A stretch of DNA of 64,000 nucleotides, from positions 52,643 to 116,642 of the forward strand of contig NZ_FWER01000023.1 in the NCBI RefSeq assembly GCF_900169785.1, in the 5' to 3' direction. The position numbers were made by a program, and so were the translations under genes. Below the pieces are notes generated by a model. That model was not told the origin of the DNA. It did not search any database and was given only the letters and a program-made list of their open reading frames with translations. This DNA comes from Rhizobium sullae (lineage in GTDB: Bacteria > Pseudomonadota > Alphaproteobacteria > Rhizobiales > Rhizobiaceae). This document shows, piece after piece, positions 8,416 to 16,768 of this stretch. How positions within the stretch are numbered: the stretch's first letter is position 1; each line of letters opens with the position of its first letter.

Positions 8416-9789
8416 TTATCGGCGGCGTCCGCCACCGTGCCTGACCATCTTGTGACCGCCGCCGCCGCGATGCCCGCCTCCCATGGAATGCCGGCCACGG
8501 TTGGAGGACAGGTTGGTGTGGTGGCGGTTTCCGGGATTGCCGAGCACCGAATTGTGTCTTGGTGGGCGGTTCTGGACTCGCGCGCCCGCCTTCGGCTGCT
8601 TGATCTGTCGCGTTACATTCTTTTGGCCCGATCCTGCACGTACATTCGACGCCTTCTGCCGGTTGACTGAAGCATTTTGCGCTGCGTTGCGCGGGCGCTG
8701 GTTGGCGGCATTGGTGTTTCGGTTGCGAACCCGGTCTGCTTCCACCTTGCTCTTGCGGATGTCGTTTGCGGTAATCTTCTGTCGGTTGTTGACGATCTTA
8801 TTGCCGCCTTCGCGGCGAATATCCTTCGCCTTGATGCCGATGTTGTTCTCGCGGTTTGCCTTGAAGTCGTTGCGCATCGCATTGTGGTCGATGCGATTGA
8901 ACTGGTTCTTGTCGAACTTGATCTTGGACCGGTCGACGTTCTTCCAGTCGACATCGCCCATCTTGAACTTGTCGCGGTCTATGTCGATGTTGTTGAAGCA
9001 CTTGTCGCAATCGATGTCGACGTCACCACCGTGCCAGTCGCCACCCCAGACGCCCCAATCGTCCCAGTCGACCACCGAGGCCCAAATTGCCCCCGTGACG
9101 GCGCCCGCAAAGAACGTTGCCGTCGGGTAGTAGTAGTTGGGGTATGGATCGGGATAGTAGCTGATCGGAGCCGTCGGATAGTCCGGTTCATAGAGCATTT
9201 GCGGCTCGTATTGCGGCACATAAACTTTCTCGGGATCCTTGGCCTGTATGACGACGGTATCGCCCTGGTTGACGACGGTGATCTTGTCGTCGCTTTTGAT
9301 GACGTTATCCGCAACCGCCTTGTCGCGCAGCGTCTGTATGGAGATCAGCACATCCTTCTGCTGATAGGTGAGAGCGCTGCCGAGCGCCTGCGTCCATTCG
9401 AGATCGTCGCTCATCATCTTGACGACCTGCGGGTAGTTCAGAAGGGAAATGACACTGCCATCCCAGCTATCCTTGGGCTTCAAGTCCTTGTTGGTCTTCG
9501 ATTGATCGAGAAACCGTTGCGCTTCCACGATCTGCAGCGGAAAGATCGACGCCGAGGTAATCACAGCGACGAGCTCGTCGGGATAAAGGGCGATGCGAGC
9601 GACGAGCACCTCCAGTTCGTCTTCCGTAAGAAGATCATCCGCACCCGCATCCGCATTGGCCGCAGCTGCAGCCGTTTGGGAAGTATCCTGCGCCGTCGCT
9701 TCGGACATTAAGACAGGCGTCGCGGCGACCGACAACCAAAGCGCTGCCGATCCGAGCGAGCGCCCGATAAGGCTTAAAAGGTCTGACAT
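8416..9789 (-). CDS. DUF3300 family exported protein
   Basis: The 457-residue protein starts at ATG 9787-9789 because GGGAG stands eight bases upstream; a further in-frame ATG at 9834 lacks this. A signal peptide is followed by the DUF3300 domain (residues about 50-230, with LVARIALYPDELV and VYVPQYEPQ). The rest is low-complexity, rich in Asn, Arg, Lys and Asp, and ends in a Gly/His/Arg-rich tail (GGGHRGGGGH). The basic tail may interact with nucleic acid or anionic polymer; this is inference. It is probably co-transcribed with the DUF2950 gene. Confidence 0.88.
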   Translation of the reverse strand: MSDLLSLIGRSLGSAALWLSVAATPVLMSEATAQDTSQTAAAAANADAGADDLLTEDELEVLVARIALYPDELVAVITSASIFPLQIVEAQRFLDQSKTNKDLKPKDSWDGSVISLLNYPQVVKMMSDDLEWTQALGSALTYQQKDVLISIQTLRDKAVADNVIKSDDKITVVNQGDTVVIQAKDPEKVYVPQYEPQMLYEPDYPTAPISYYPDPYPNYYYPTATFFAGAVTGAIWASVVDWDDWGVWGGDWHGGDVDIDCDKCFNNIDIDRDKFKMGDVDWKNVDRSKIKFDKNQFNRIDHNAMRNDFKANRENNIGIKAKDIRREGGNKIVNNRQKITANDIRKSKVEADRVRNRNTNAANQRPRNAAQNASVNRQKASNVRAGSGQKNVTRQIKQPKAGARVQNRPPRHNSVLGNPGNRHHTNLSSNRGRHSMGGGHRGGGGHKMVRHGGGRRR

Positions 9790-9889
9790 GCCATCAACTC
9801 CCAATCCGTGGTCCTGAATGCGTCTGCACGTCATTGCGCTTCGTGGGCACTTTGCGGCTCTTGACAGTGTTACCGCGCGCCGTCGATGC

Positions 9890-10876
9890 CTATTGCGGAT
9901 AAACCTGTTTCCAGTCGCTCTTCATGCTGGCGATTGTCCAACCGCGTTTCGGCCCTTCGTCCAGGCCCTTGTCCAGGCGCCCGATATGGGACTGGCGATC
10001 ATAGGCATATTCCCGTTCGGCATCGTCGTGGTGAACGATCAGCCCGAAGCTGCGCCCCGGGCGGGACGTCGTCCATTCCAGCATTTGAAAGTCGCCGTCC
10101 GAGTTGCCAAAAGCGGCAATGGGGTGACGGCCGATATGGGTATAGATGCCAACCGGCTTGCCCGGTCCGTCATCGACGAAGTCGATTTCTGGCAAGCGGA
10201 CGATCGCTGGTTTGCCGTTCGTCATCTCATATCTCGATTTGATCGACGAACCGACGACATTTTCCGGCTCAATGCCATAGACGCGCTGTGTCCAAGGTCG
10301 CATGAACTCGATGCCCCCACCCGAGACGATGAACACCTTGAAATCATTGGCCTTCAGATAAGAGACCAATTCGAGCATGGGTTGATAGACCATTTCGGTG
10401 TAGGACTTGCCCGTCTTCGGATGTTTCGCGGCGCCGATCCAGTCGCTTGCGATTTTCGTGAAGTCGTCGCTGGTCATGCCGGCGTGGCTGGCACCGATGA
10501 GCTGGACCAGCCCCTTCTCGCCGGACGCAGCAACGCCAGCAACATCGCCTGCCAGGACGGATTTGAACGGTTCGGTGTCCTTCCATTCAGGATGGTCGGG
10601 GGCAAGGGCCTTGATCCGGTCGAACGCAAAAGCAAGCTGGACATACATGGGCTGTTCGCCCCAGAGGGTCCCATCGTTGTCGAAGACTGCGACGCGCTCG
10701 TCGGGCCCCACGTAGTCGGTGCCACCTGCGGTCGTGACTGCCGCGACGAAATCGAGGATGCTCTGCTTCGTTGCACCGTCGTTCCAGGACGGGAGGTCAT
10801 CCGCCCAAGCCACAAGCGGCGACAGCATCAGCATGAGTGCGGCGACAGGCGCTACGATCCTATGTAATCGAGACAA
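9890..10876 (-). CDS. Secreted HAD-family phosphatase
   Basis: A TTG start at 10874-10876 is preferred because GGAGG precedes it by five bases and it opens directly into a signal peptide (MSRLHRIVAP...LVAWA). The mature protein has HAD motif I as DNDGTLW with catalytic Asp66 and Asp68, a motif II region IVSGGG, and the motif IV acidic pair in GNSDGD. The likely product is a periplasmic phosphoserine-phosphatase-like hydrolase of 328 residues. The substrate cannot be deduced. It lies in the envelope cluster with FGE, DUF2950 and DUF3300 genes. Confidence 0.82.
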   Translation of the reverse strand: MSRLHRIVAPVAALMLMLSPLVAWADDLPSWNDGATKQSILDFVAAVTTAGGTDYVGPDERVAVFDNDGTLWGEQPMYVQLAFAFDRIKALAPDHPEWKDTEPFKSVLAGDVAGVAASGEKGLVQLIGASHAGMTSDDFTKIASDWIGAAKHPKTGKSYTEMVYQPMLELVSYLKANDFKVFIVSGGGIEFMRPWTQRVYGIEPENVVGSSIKSRYEMTNGKPAIVRLPEIDFVDDGPGKPVGIYTHIGRHPIAAFGNSDGDFQMLEWTTSRPGRSFGLIVHHDDAEREYAYDRQSHIGRLDKGLDEGPKRGWTIASMKSDWKQVYPQ

Positions 10877-10996
10877 GGGAACCTCCGAATTCGGCCCGAG
10901 CTTAGAGAAAGAGCGGGGACAGTATTGGCATGGTTGGCATTGGTCATCGTCGAGAAATTTGCGACCTGGCATTCCCCCTGTGTGGTCAACTGGCCC

Positions 10997-11257
10997 CTAG
11001 CTCTCGTTTTCCGGGTTGGCGTGGCGGACCGCTTTCAGCGCGCCATGGATGAATTCTTCAATCTCCGCTTCGATTTCCTCAGTCAGCTGCTGAAAATCGC
11101 GCGCCCTGCCCTCATCCGCCCGCCAACGTTCGAGTGCACCTCGCGCGGTGGCGTAATCTTCACAAAGGCTCCGGAATTCCGGCATTCGTGCATAAAGTCT
11201 TCGGACGATCAGTTCATGCGTTGGGAATTTCCTGACAACCGTGGCCAACTCCGACAT
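10997..11257 (-). CDS. Conserved small hypothetical protein (86 aa)
   Basis: This short, charged, mostly helical protein has no signal peptide or membrane segment. The sequence FRSLCEDYATARGALERW resembles a small conserved protein found widely in rhizobia. A GAGG site lies eight bases before the ATG. It lies 120 bases upstream of the HAD phosphatase on the same strand, and the tandem CGAAC repeats lie about 65 bases upstream of its own start. Function unknown. Confidence 0.65.
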   Translation of the reverse strand: MSELATVVRKFPTHELIVRRLYARMPEFRSLCEDYATARGALERWRADEGRARDFQQLTEEIEAEIEEFIHGALKAVRHANPENES

Positions 11258-11320
11258 GATGGCAACCTCGGACTAGTCCCCGATACGAGTAGTGTTGCTT
11301 GATTTCGCCAAGGGGGGAGG

Positions 11321-11343
11321 TGCGAACATGTACGAACATGTTC
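11321..11343. promoter_or_regulatory. Second set of tandem CGAAC repeats
   Basis: TGCGAACATG (11321-11330) is directly followed by TACGAACATG (11331-11340). Together with the next bases this also makes an inverted repeat, GAACATG...CATGTTC (11324-11343). It matches the paired units at 3853-3872 in sequence, spacing and order-independent core CGAAC. It lies between the minus-strand small gene and the plus-strand autotransporter region. A shared operator for the cluster is proposed. Confidence 0.42.
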
Positions 11344-11473
11344 CCCAGAAGCGCGCCGAGGTAAATTATGCAAGATGAATCGCAAGCTCGCTGCTGAGGG
11401 AGGCTTTTCCCGCCCGTGATCTTGCGTCATTGGCCGGCCTGGAGTTGGCGAGCGTCAAAGCGGGGTGCGCACG

Positions 11474-11686
11474 ATGACCGATACGCATTCGTCTTCGTCC
11501 GTCGGAGCCACGGCTTCGCCACAGCATCGCGACGAGCGGAGGATCGGCGAGTTCCTGGCATCGCATGGCGGGCCTTTTTATCAGCTGCAGGTGCAGCTGA
11601 AGCTCCTTAAGGAAAATAGCCTGCGTGCTGCACCGCGCGCGGCCCTCTTCGTCGCCCTCGCCTGGGGGAAGCATGCGCAGAGCTGA
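11474..11686 (+). pseudogene. Truncated N-terminal fragment of a membrane protein
   Basis: The 70-residue reading frame contains FLASHGGPFYQLQVQLKLLK and then AALFVALAWG. This resembles the start of a family of rhizobial integral membrane proteins (FYELQ...LR..ALIFVALAWG) that normally continue through several membrane segments. Here the frame ends soon after LAWG, at the point where the autotransporter gene begins. The rest of the gene has probably been deleted or replaced. The family match is from memory of conserved N termini and was not tested. Confidence 0.5.
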
Positions 11687-13343
11687 ATTCCATTTCCGAC
11701 AAGCGGCATCGATGGCATATCTGGGTGCGGCGCTGATCGCTGGCCTCTGCGGGGTAGCCGGCGACGCATTTGCCGCGAACTGCAGTTCCCGCGGCGGCCT
11801 TGCCTATCTCGGCAACACGAAAGGGGCCACCGGCTCCGTCTGGCTTTCGGGAACGAGCGCCGGGTCTTTCGGTCTCGAAGCCGCGCAAGGCAATCAGACG
11901 GTTGACACCTGGAGCAAGAGCAAGCGCGGCCTCCATCTCTCGCTTTCGCCGGTCGTTTCAAACGGCAACGGTGGCACGCACAAACTCTATGATATATCGA
12001 GCGGAAAACCGTGTCTGCTCGACACGCAGAACCAGATGCGTAGTGGTATCCTTCCGAACATCGACTGGCCGGACGGACGGCCGGATGTTGGCCCACAGCC
12101 AGTCTTCCCGGGTTTCGACTGGCCCGATGGTCGGCCGGACGTCGGCCCGCAGCCGGTGTTTCCGGGTTTCGACCGACCCGATGGCCGCCCGGACGTCGGC
12201 CCCCAGCCGGTCTTCCCGGGCATCGCCTGGCCTGATGGCCGCCCCGACGTCGGCCCGCAGCCTATCCCGCCGGATTTCAATTGGCCCCACGGGCGGCCGG
12301 ATGTCGGCCCGCAACCGGTGTTTCCGGGGGTCACGCCGCGCACCCCGACCGCCATCAGAGGCGGCCGCGTGGTTGCGGCCCGGACGCCGGACACCTGTAT
12401 CGACCCGCGGTCGATAAATTCCAACAAGCAGCAACGCGACCTGCCGATCTGCCGGGACCTCGCTGCCGAAGGAGCCGCCGCCCAAAGCGCCGACCGATCA
12501 CCCCAGGTGCCGTTGACGCCGGGCCGCGATCTGCCGGCGCCCTCGCTCTGGAACTTCTGGGCGGATATCCAGTTCGCAGACATATCCGACGAACGTTATG
12601 ACCGCGACAGCGGCACGCTCGCCCGCTCGTTGACGATGGGTCTCGATCGCCGCATCACCAACGACCTCGTCGTCGGCATGACCGTTTCCCTTGAGAACAG
12701 TTCGACCGATGCGTTCGACGGCACATTGGGCATCGACACGGAGGGCTTTAGCTTCGGCCCCTATGCGGCCTACCGCCTGTCGAAACACTGGGCGATCGAG
12801 GGATCGCTGACATACGGGCGCTACAACAACGATATCGACCTGAGCGTGCTGAGTGGCCGACAGGATTCGGAACGTCTTGCCGGTGAAATCTCGCTCCACG
12901 GCCAATATAAAGTCGATGCCTATTTCATCCGCCCCAAGGCATCCGTTAGTTGGTCCCATATCGACAGCGACGCTTACGACCTCTCGGGCAGCATCCTCAA
13001 CATACCGGTCAGCGTTTCCCTTCCCGGCGACAGCTTCAATTATGGCGTCCTCGATCTCTCGACCGAGGCCAGCCGTTACTTCCGTCTGCCGGACGGGCAG
13101 CCGTTCCTTGTCTTCGCAGAGCTTGGCGCGCAGTACGAATTCGAGCGACCGAACGACGGCAAGATACTGACCGGCGACCTGTCGGAAGTGACGCCTTCGC
13201 CCTGGGCGTTTTCGCTTCGCTCCGGATTCAGAATGCTGCTCAACGACAATTTGCAGATCGAAGCGACGGGGGGCTATCTGAGCTTCGGCCAGAAGGACCT
13301 CGACGCCTGGGAGGGCAAGCTCCACGTGTCATGGAGCTTCTGA
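11673..13343 (+). CDS. Autotransporter-type outer membrane protein with proline-rich repeats
   Basis: The start at 11673 follows GGGGGA by a few bases; an in-frame ATG at 11625 overlaps the upstream remnant and lacks a site. A signal peptide (cleavage near GDAFA) is followed by a small cysteine-containing domain (CSSRGG...CLLDTQ), five 18-residue repeats of WPDGRPDVGPQPVFPG type, a short linker and a C-terminal beta-barrel of about 260 residues. The barrel ends in Phe (WSF), as outer membrane barrels do. The domain order resembles an autotransporter: the repeat region would be a rigid stalk or periplasmic/cell-surface linker. No protease motif is visible. Confidence 0.78.
   Translation: MRRAEFHFRQAASMAYLGAALIAGLCGVAGDAFAANCSSRGGLAYLGNTKGATGSVWLSGTSAGSFGLEAAQGNQTVDTWSKSKRGLHLSLSPVVSNGNGGTHKLYDISSGKPCLLDTQNQMRSGILPNIDWPDGRPDVGPQPVFPGFDWPDGRPDVGPQPVFPGFDRPDGRPDVGPQPVFPGIAWPDGRPDVGPQPIPPDFNWPHGRPDVGPQPVFPGVTPRTPTAIRGGRVVAARTPDTCIDPRSINSNKQQRDLPICRDLAAEGAAAQSADRSPQVPLTPGRDLPAPSLWNFWADIQFADISDERYDRDSGTLARSLTMGLDRRITNDLVVGMTVSLENSSTDAFDGTLGIDTEGFSFGPYAAYRLSKHWAIEGSLTYGRYNNDIDLSVLSGRQDSERLAGEISLHGQYKVDAYFIRPKASVSWSHIDSDAYDLSGSILNIPVSVSLPGDSFNYGVLDLSTEASRYFRLPDGQPFLVFAELGAQYEFERPNDGKILTGDLSEVTPSPWAFSLRSGFRMLLNDNLQIEATGGYLSFGQKDLDAWEGKLHVSWSF
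12063..12332 (+). repeat. Five tandem 54-bp coding repeats
   Basis: Five contiguous 54-base units (starts 12063, 12117, 12171, 12225, 12279) encode an 18-residue unit with core DGRPDVGPQP. Units 1-3 and 5 keep VFPG; unit 4 has IPPD. The fifth unit has His for Asp before GRPDVG. The array stays in frame, so copy number could change by slippage or recombination without breaking the gene. Confidence 0.9.
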
Positions 13344-13348
13344 GAGTG

Positions 13349-14092
13349 CTATGCTTCAATTGACTGACTGGCTGCCAACAACGTCGACGTTAACTCTTCG
13401 GCTCCGGTTGCGACAGCAAAAGCGCCGGAAGTGGCAAGCAAGGCCTTCCTTGCCGGCCTTGGGTCGGCAGGATCGACGAAACCTATGGCGATCATGCCAG
13501 CGGAAACCGCCGCCGCAACGCCATGCGGGCTATCATCGACCATGACGCAGCGTCCCGGTCGCGCCGAGAATTTCTCGGCGCAATGCAACAAGAGATCGGG
13601 GGCCGGCTTTGGCCGGGCCACGATCTCAGCGCTGAAAACCCCCGGGTGAAAACTCTGCCAAAGATCGAGTTTGCCGAGACTGGCGCGAAGCCGGTGCATC
13701 GTACTGTTCGACGCAACACATTTCGGCCGGCTCAAGCTGGCGACGATCTCCCCGATGCCGGGCATTGGCATCAATGATCGCTCGAATTCGGCATAAAGCC
13801 GCCGATGCCAGGCCTGGAAGATGCTTGCGACGTCGCCCAAGCCATAGTCGCGCACGCACATGTCGCGGATCACGGCTTCCGAATTGCCAGTGAATTTTAC
13901 GTGGGCTTCCGAAGGCGTGATTGCGACACCCGCCTCCTGCAGGGTTTCTGCAAGTGTGCGGCTCGCGATCGGCTCACTGTCGATGAGGACACCGTCGCAG
14001 TCGAAAATAACCAGATCAATGTTCTGAAGGAGATCGGGGTTGGAGCAATCGGAGGCGCCGGTGCAGTCTGTCGCCGATAAGGACACGTTCAC
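13349..14092 (-). CDS. HAD-superfamily phosphatase, beta-phosphoglucomutase-like
   Basis: The 247-residue protein has motif I DCDGVLIDSE (nucleophile in FDCDG), a helical cap domain, motif II VASNS, a conserved lysine in RPKPAPD and motif IV MVDDSPHG. The start is GTG and overlaps the stop of the GDPD gene by four bases, so the two are coupled. In this operon a phosphatase could dephosphorylate glycerol 3-phosphate released from glycerophosphodiesters. That substrate is an inference from position. Confidence 0.85.
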   Translation of the reverse strand: MNVSLSATDCTGASDCSNPDLLQNIDLVIFDCDGVLIDSEPIASRTLAETLQEAGVAITPSEAHVKFTGNSEAVIRDMCVRDYGLGDVASIFQAWHRRLYAEFERSLMPMPGIGEIVASLSRPKCVASNSTMHRLRASLGKLDLWQSFHPGVFSAEIVARPKPAPDLLLHCAEKFSARPGRCVMVDDSPHGVAAAVSAGMIAIGFVDPADPRPARKALLATSGAFAVATGAEELTSTLLAASQSIEA

Positions 14093-14820
14093 GAACCCCG
14101 CACGCTAAGGGCAAGATCCGGCCTGTCCGTCGTGATCTGCCGGACGGGTTTGGCCAGCCAATAGGCAAGGTCGGCACTGTGATTTGGCACCCATGCTCCG
14201 AGGCGGTCGAGGGGAATCAAGGATGTGATCTCGTCCCAGTGCGTGGCAAGAAGAGACTTCTCGATGGCAATTATATCAGATAGTTCTGCAATTTTCTTAA
14301 GGCCAGATCTGAGGCCAAGGCGCTCGGCGGCTGCGCGGTCAAATGACGACAGCGTCCGGATATGCGGCGCAACCTCACGGACAGTTTGAAGAACGTCAGA
14401 GTGGAAACTCGTCAGGAGCGAACGGCCGGCAAGCCCGAAGCTATCGACGAGGCTTGCCGCCCTCCTCTCAAGGCCGGAGTAAGCAACGCCATTCGCGTCG
14501 GCCTTCAGCTCGATATGCAGCTCAAGGGAGCTGTCCTTGAATATCTCGAGGACCTCTTCAAGCGCCGGTATCGCGTCGCCGTCGCTGTCTTTCAGCGTGA
14601 CGTTTTTGTGTTCGCCTGGAGCAAGGTCACAGACCGGCCCCGTATGATCGGTCGTGCGATCAAGCGTCGCGTCGTGGATGACGAGCAGTTCGCCCGAACG
14701 GGTCAGGTGCACGTCAAACTCGACGCCGTCGACGGGCATTTCAGAGAGCTTGCGGAAACCCGAAAGACTGTTTTCGGGCCAGAGATTGCGGCCGCCACGA
14801 TGGCCGATGATGTAAACCAT
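14089..14820 (-). CDS. Glycerophosphodiester phosphodiesterase
   Basis: The start is ATG 14818-14820; upstream in-frame codons extend into the intergenic space. GHRGG and PENS (residues 6-18), EFDVHLT and VIHD are the metal-binding and catalytic motifs of the GDPD family. At 243 residues and without a signal peptide it is a cytoplasmic enzyme. It would hydrolyse imported glycerophosphodiesters to glycerol 3-phosphate and an alcohol. It lies 32 bases behind the ugpE-type permease gene, which fits the role of this transporter in taking up such diesters. Confidence 0.9.
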   Translation of the reverse strand: MVYIIGHRGGRNLWPENSLSGFRKLSEMPVDGVEFDVHLTRSGELLVIHDATLDRTTDHTGPVCDLAPGEHKNVTLKDSDGDAIPALEEVLEIFKDSSLELHIELKADANGVAYSGLERRAASLVDSFGLAGRSLLTSFHSDVLQTVREVAPHIRTLSSFDRAAAERLGLRSGLKKIAELSDIIAIEKSLLATHWDEITSLIPLDRLGAWVPNHSADLAYWLAKPVRQITTDRPDLALSVRGS

Positions 14821-14852
14821 GTTCGGAATTGTCCTTGTGTCTGGGCAAAGGC

Positions 14853-15773
14853 TTACTTGCCGGAATCCACCAGTCCCTTGGTAAACCAGCGTTGCATGAG
14901 GAGAATGACGGCTGCCGGCGGCAGCATGACGAAGAGAGCAGCGCTCATGGCGATGTTCCACGCAGGCACCGAATCCGACACCGGGACCAGCTCCTTGAGA
15001 CCCAGAATTGCAGTCGCCATGTTCTTGTCGGTGGTAAAGAGCAGCGGCCAGAGATACTGGTTCCAGCCATAGAGAAAGAGGATGATTGCAAGTGCCGCAA
15101 TGTTGGCGGTGGAAAGCGGCAGCAGCACATCCTTGAAGAATTTAAGGGGGCCCGCGCCATCGAGTTTCGCCGCCTCGCAGAGCTCCTCAGGCACGGTCAG
15201 GAAGAACTGGCGAAAGAGAAATGTCGCCGACGCGGAGGCAATCAGCGGCAGGATCAGGCCGCCATACGTGTTCACCATGTTCCACTTCAGGGATGTTTCA
15301 ATACTGTAGCCGGTCAGAGCCTGTACCAGGCCGGAAAGACCGGTGATCCCCGAAAGCCAGCGGATGGGACCGGCGGCGTCAGCGACGGCCTCGTAAGTCG
15401 GGATGATGCGGACTTCCACCGGCAGCATCAAAGAAACGAAAATCAGCCAGAATGCGGTCATGCGGAATGGAAAACGGAAATAGGTCACGGCAAAAGCCGC
15501 AATCAGCGAAATTGCCAGCTTGCCGATGACGATCCCGCCCGTAACGATGATCGAGTTGACGAAAAGCCGCGCAAATTCGCCCTGCTTCCAGGCGATTGCG
15601 ACATTCTCGATAAAATGCGAGCCCGGTACGAGCGGGAAAGGAGCCTGCTGGACCTCTTCCAGCGTGAGCGATCCTGCCACGAAGGCAAAGTAGAGCGGCA
15701 AGCATACGAAAGCGGCGCCAACCAGCAAGACGGCGTGACAGAAGATCGAAAGACCGAGATTGCGTTCACCCAT
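14853..15773 (-). CDS. ugpE: sn-Glycerol-3-phosphate ABC transporter permease (UgpE-type)
   Basis: The 306-residue protein has six likely membrane helices and the permease EAA loop, here EAAKLDGAGPLKFFKDVLLP. It belongs to the MalG-like branch. Only two bases separate it from the ugpA-type gene. Together with the UgpB and UgpC homologues it forms a CUT1-type importer. The UgpB match supports glycerol 3-phosphate or its diesters as the substrate. Confidence 0.9.
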   Translation of the reverse strand: MGERNLGLSIFCHAVLLVGAAFVCLPLYFAFVAGSLTLEEVQQAPFPLVPGSHFIENVAIAWKQGEFARLFVNSIIVTGGIVIGKLAISLIAAFAVTYFRFPFRMTAFWLIFVSLMLPVEVRIIPTYEAVADAAGPIRWLSGITGLSGLVQALTGYSIETSLKWNMVNTYGGLILPLIASASATFLFRQFFLTVPEELCEAAKLDGAGPLKFFKDVLLPLSTANIAALAIILFLYGWNQYLWPLLFTTDKNMATAILGLKELVPVSDSVPAWNIAMSAALFVMLPPAAVILLMQRWFTKGLVDSGK

Positions 15774-15775
15774 GG

Positions 15776-16768
15776 CTACACCTGATAATTGACCTTGCGC
15801 TCGAGCGCGCGGAACTGAAGGACGGTGAAAAGAACCGCGACGATCATCAAGATCACCGACTGGGCAGCTGACGAACCCAGATCGAGCTGCACAAACCCGT
15901 CCTGATAAACCTTATAGACGAGGCTGTTCGTGGCGCCCGCCGGCCCGCCGCGCGTAACGGCATCGATGATGCCGAAGGTTTCGAAGAGGCCGTAGACGAA
16001 GTTCATGACGGCCAGGAAGAATACCGTCGGCGAGGCAAGCGGCAGGGAAATGGTGAAGAACCGCCGAACGGGTCCTGCGCCATCAAGCTTGGCAGCCTCC
16101 AGCAGCGAGGCTGGAACGGCGAGCAATGCGGCGACCAGGAAAATATAATCATAGCAGACGTTCTTCCAGATCGACGCAATCGTCACCAGAAGCTGTGCAT
16201 CGAACGGTCGCCTGTTCGGATCCCAGGCGATGCCCAGAGCATGCAAGAACTGTGCGACCGGACCGACAGCCGGATTGAAGAGAAAGGCCCAAAGCACGCC
16301 GGATATGACAGGCGCGATCGCATAGGGCAACAGGATGATGCTCTTGTAGATGCCGCGACCGCGGATGACAAAATCGGTCGCGAATGCAAAGAGCCCCGCA
16401 AGGCTAAGCGTCGCGATATTCTGGAGGAGCGTGAACCAGAGGGTAAAGACGGCGCTGCTTCTATATTCCGGGCTTGCAAGCAGCATCCGAAAATTCTTCA
16501 GCCCGACGAAGATCTGCAGCCCGCCGAACGGGTCGACCTGCACGAAGGCGAGCGACAGTGCCTTATAGGAGGGAATGAAGAAAAAGAAGAGCAGGATCAA
16601 CAACTGCGGCGCAACGAGCAGGCCCGCAAGCCAGGGCTTGTTGAAATGCGCGGCCTTGAGACCCGCTTCCGGTGCGCGCGCTGTTGCCAGGCCGGAAAAT
16701 GGCCTTCCCAGGATGCGGAGGCGCCGTGCAGCGCCTCCGATTACCTGCACGGGATTACTTTCCCGCAT
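15776..16768 (-). CDS. ugpA: sn-Glycerol-3-phosphate ABC transporter permease (UgpA-type)
   Basis: The second permease subunit (330 residues) has the EAA loop EAAKLDGAGPVRRFFTISLP and six likely membrane helices. The ATG at 16766-16768 overlaps the end of ugpB by 14 bases, but no strong ribosome-binding site is visible, and the first 45 residues are longer than usual before the first helix. A start further downstream, near the KAAHFNKPWL stretch, is possible. A much longer upstream extension into ugpB is rejected as a frame shadow. Confidence 0.86.
   Translation of the reverse strand: MRESNPVQVIGGAARRLRILGRPFSGLATARAPEAGLKAAHFNKPWLAGLLVAPQLLILLFFFFIPSYKALSLAFVQVDPFGGLQIFVGLKNFRMLLASPEYRSSAVFTLWFTLLQNIATLSLAGLFAFATDFVIRGRGIYKSIILLPYAIAPVISGVLWAFLFNPAVGPVAQFLHALGIAWDPNRRPFDAQLLVTIASIWKNVCYDYIFLVAALLAVPASLLEAAKLDGAGPVRRFFTISLPLASPTVFFLAVMNFVYGLFETFGIIDAVTRGGPAGATNSLVYKVYQDGFVQLDLGSSAAQSVILMIVAVLFTVLQFRALERKVNYQV

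Noticed and set aside
12063..12332. CRISPR array
   Set aside because: The 54-base units are contiguous, without spacers, and stay in frame in a secreted protein gene.
14829..15785. Plus-strand frame of 318 codons opposite the ugpE gene
   Set aside because: Antisense to a clear permease gene; composition is charged and repetitive, with no recognised family.
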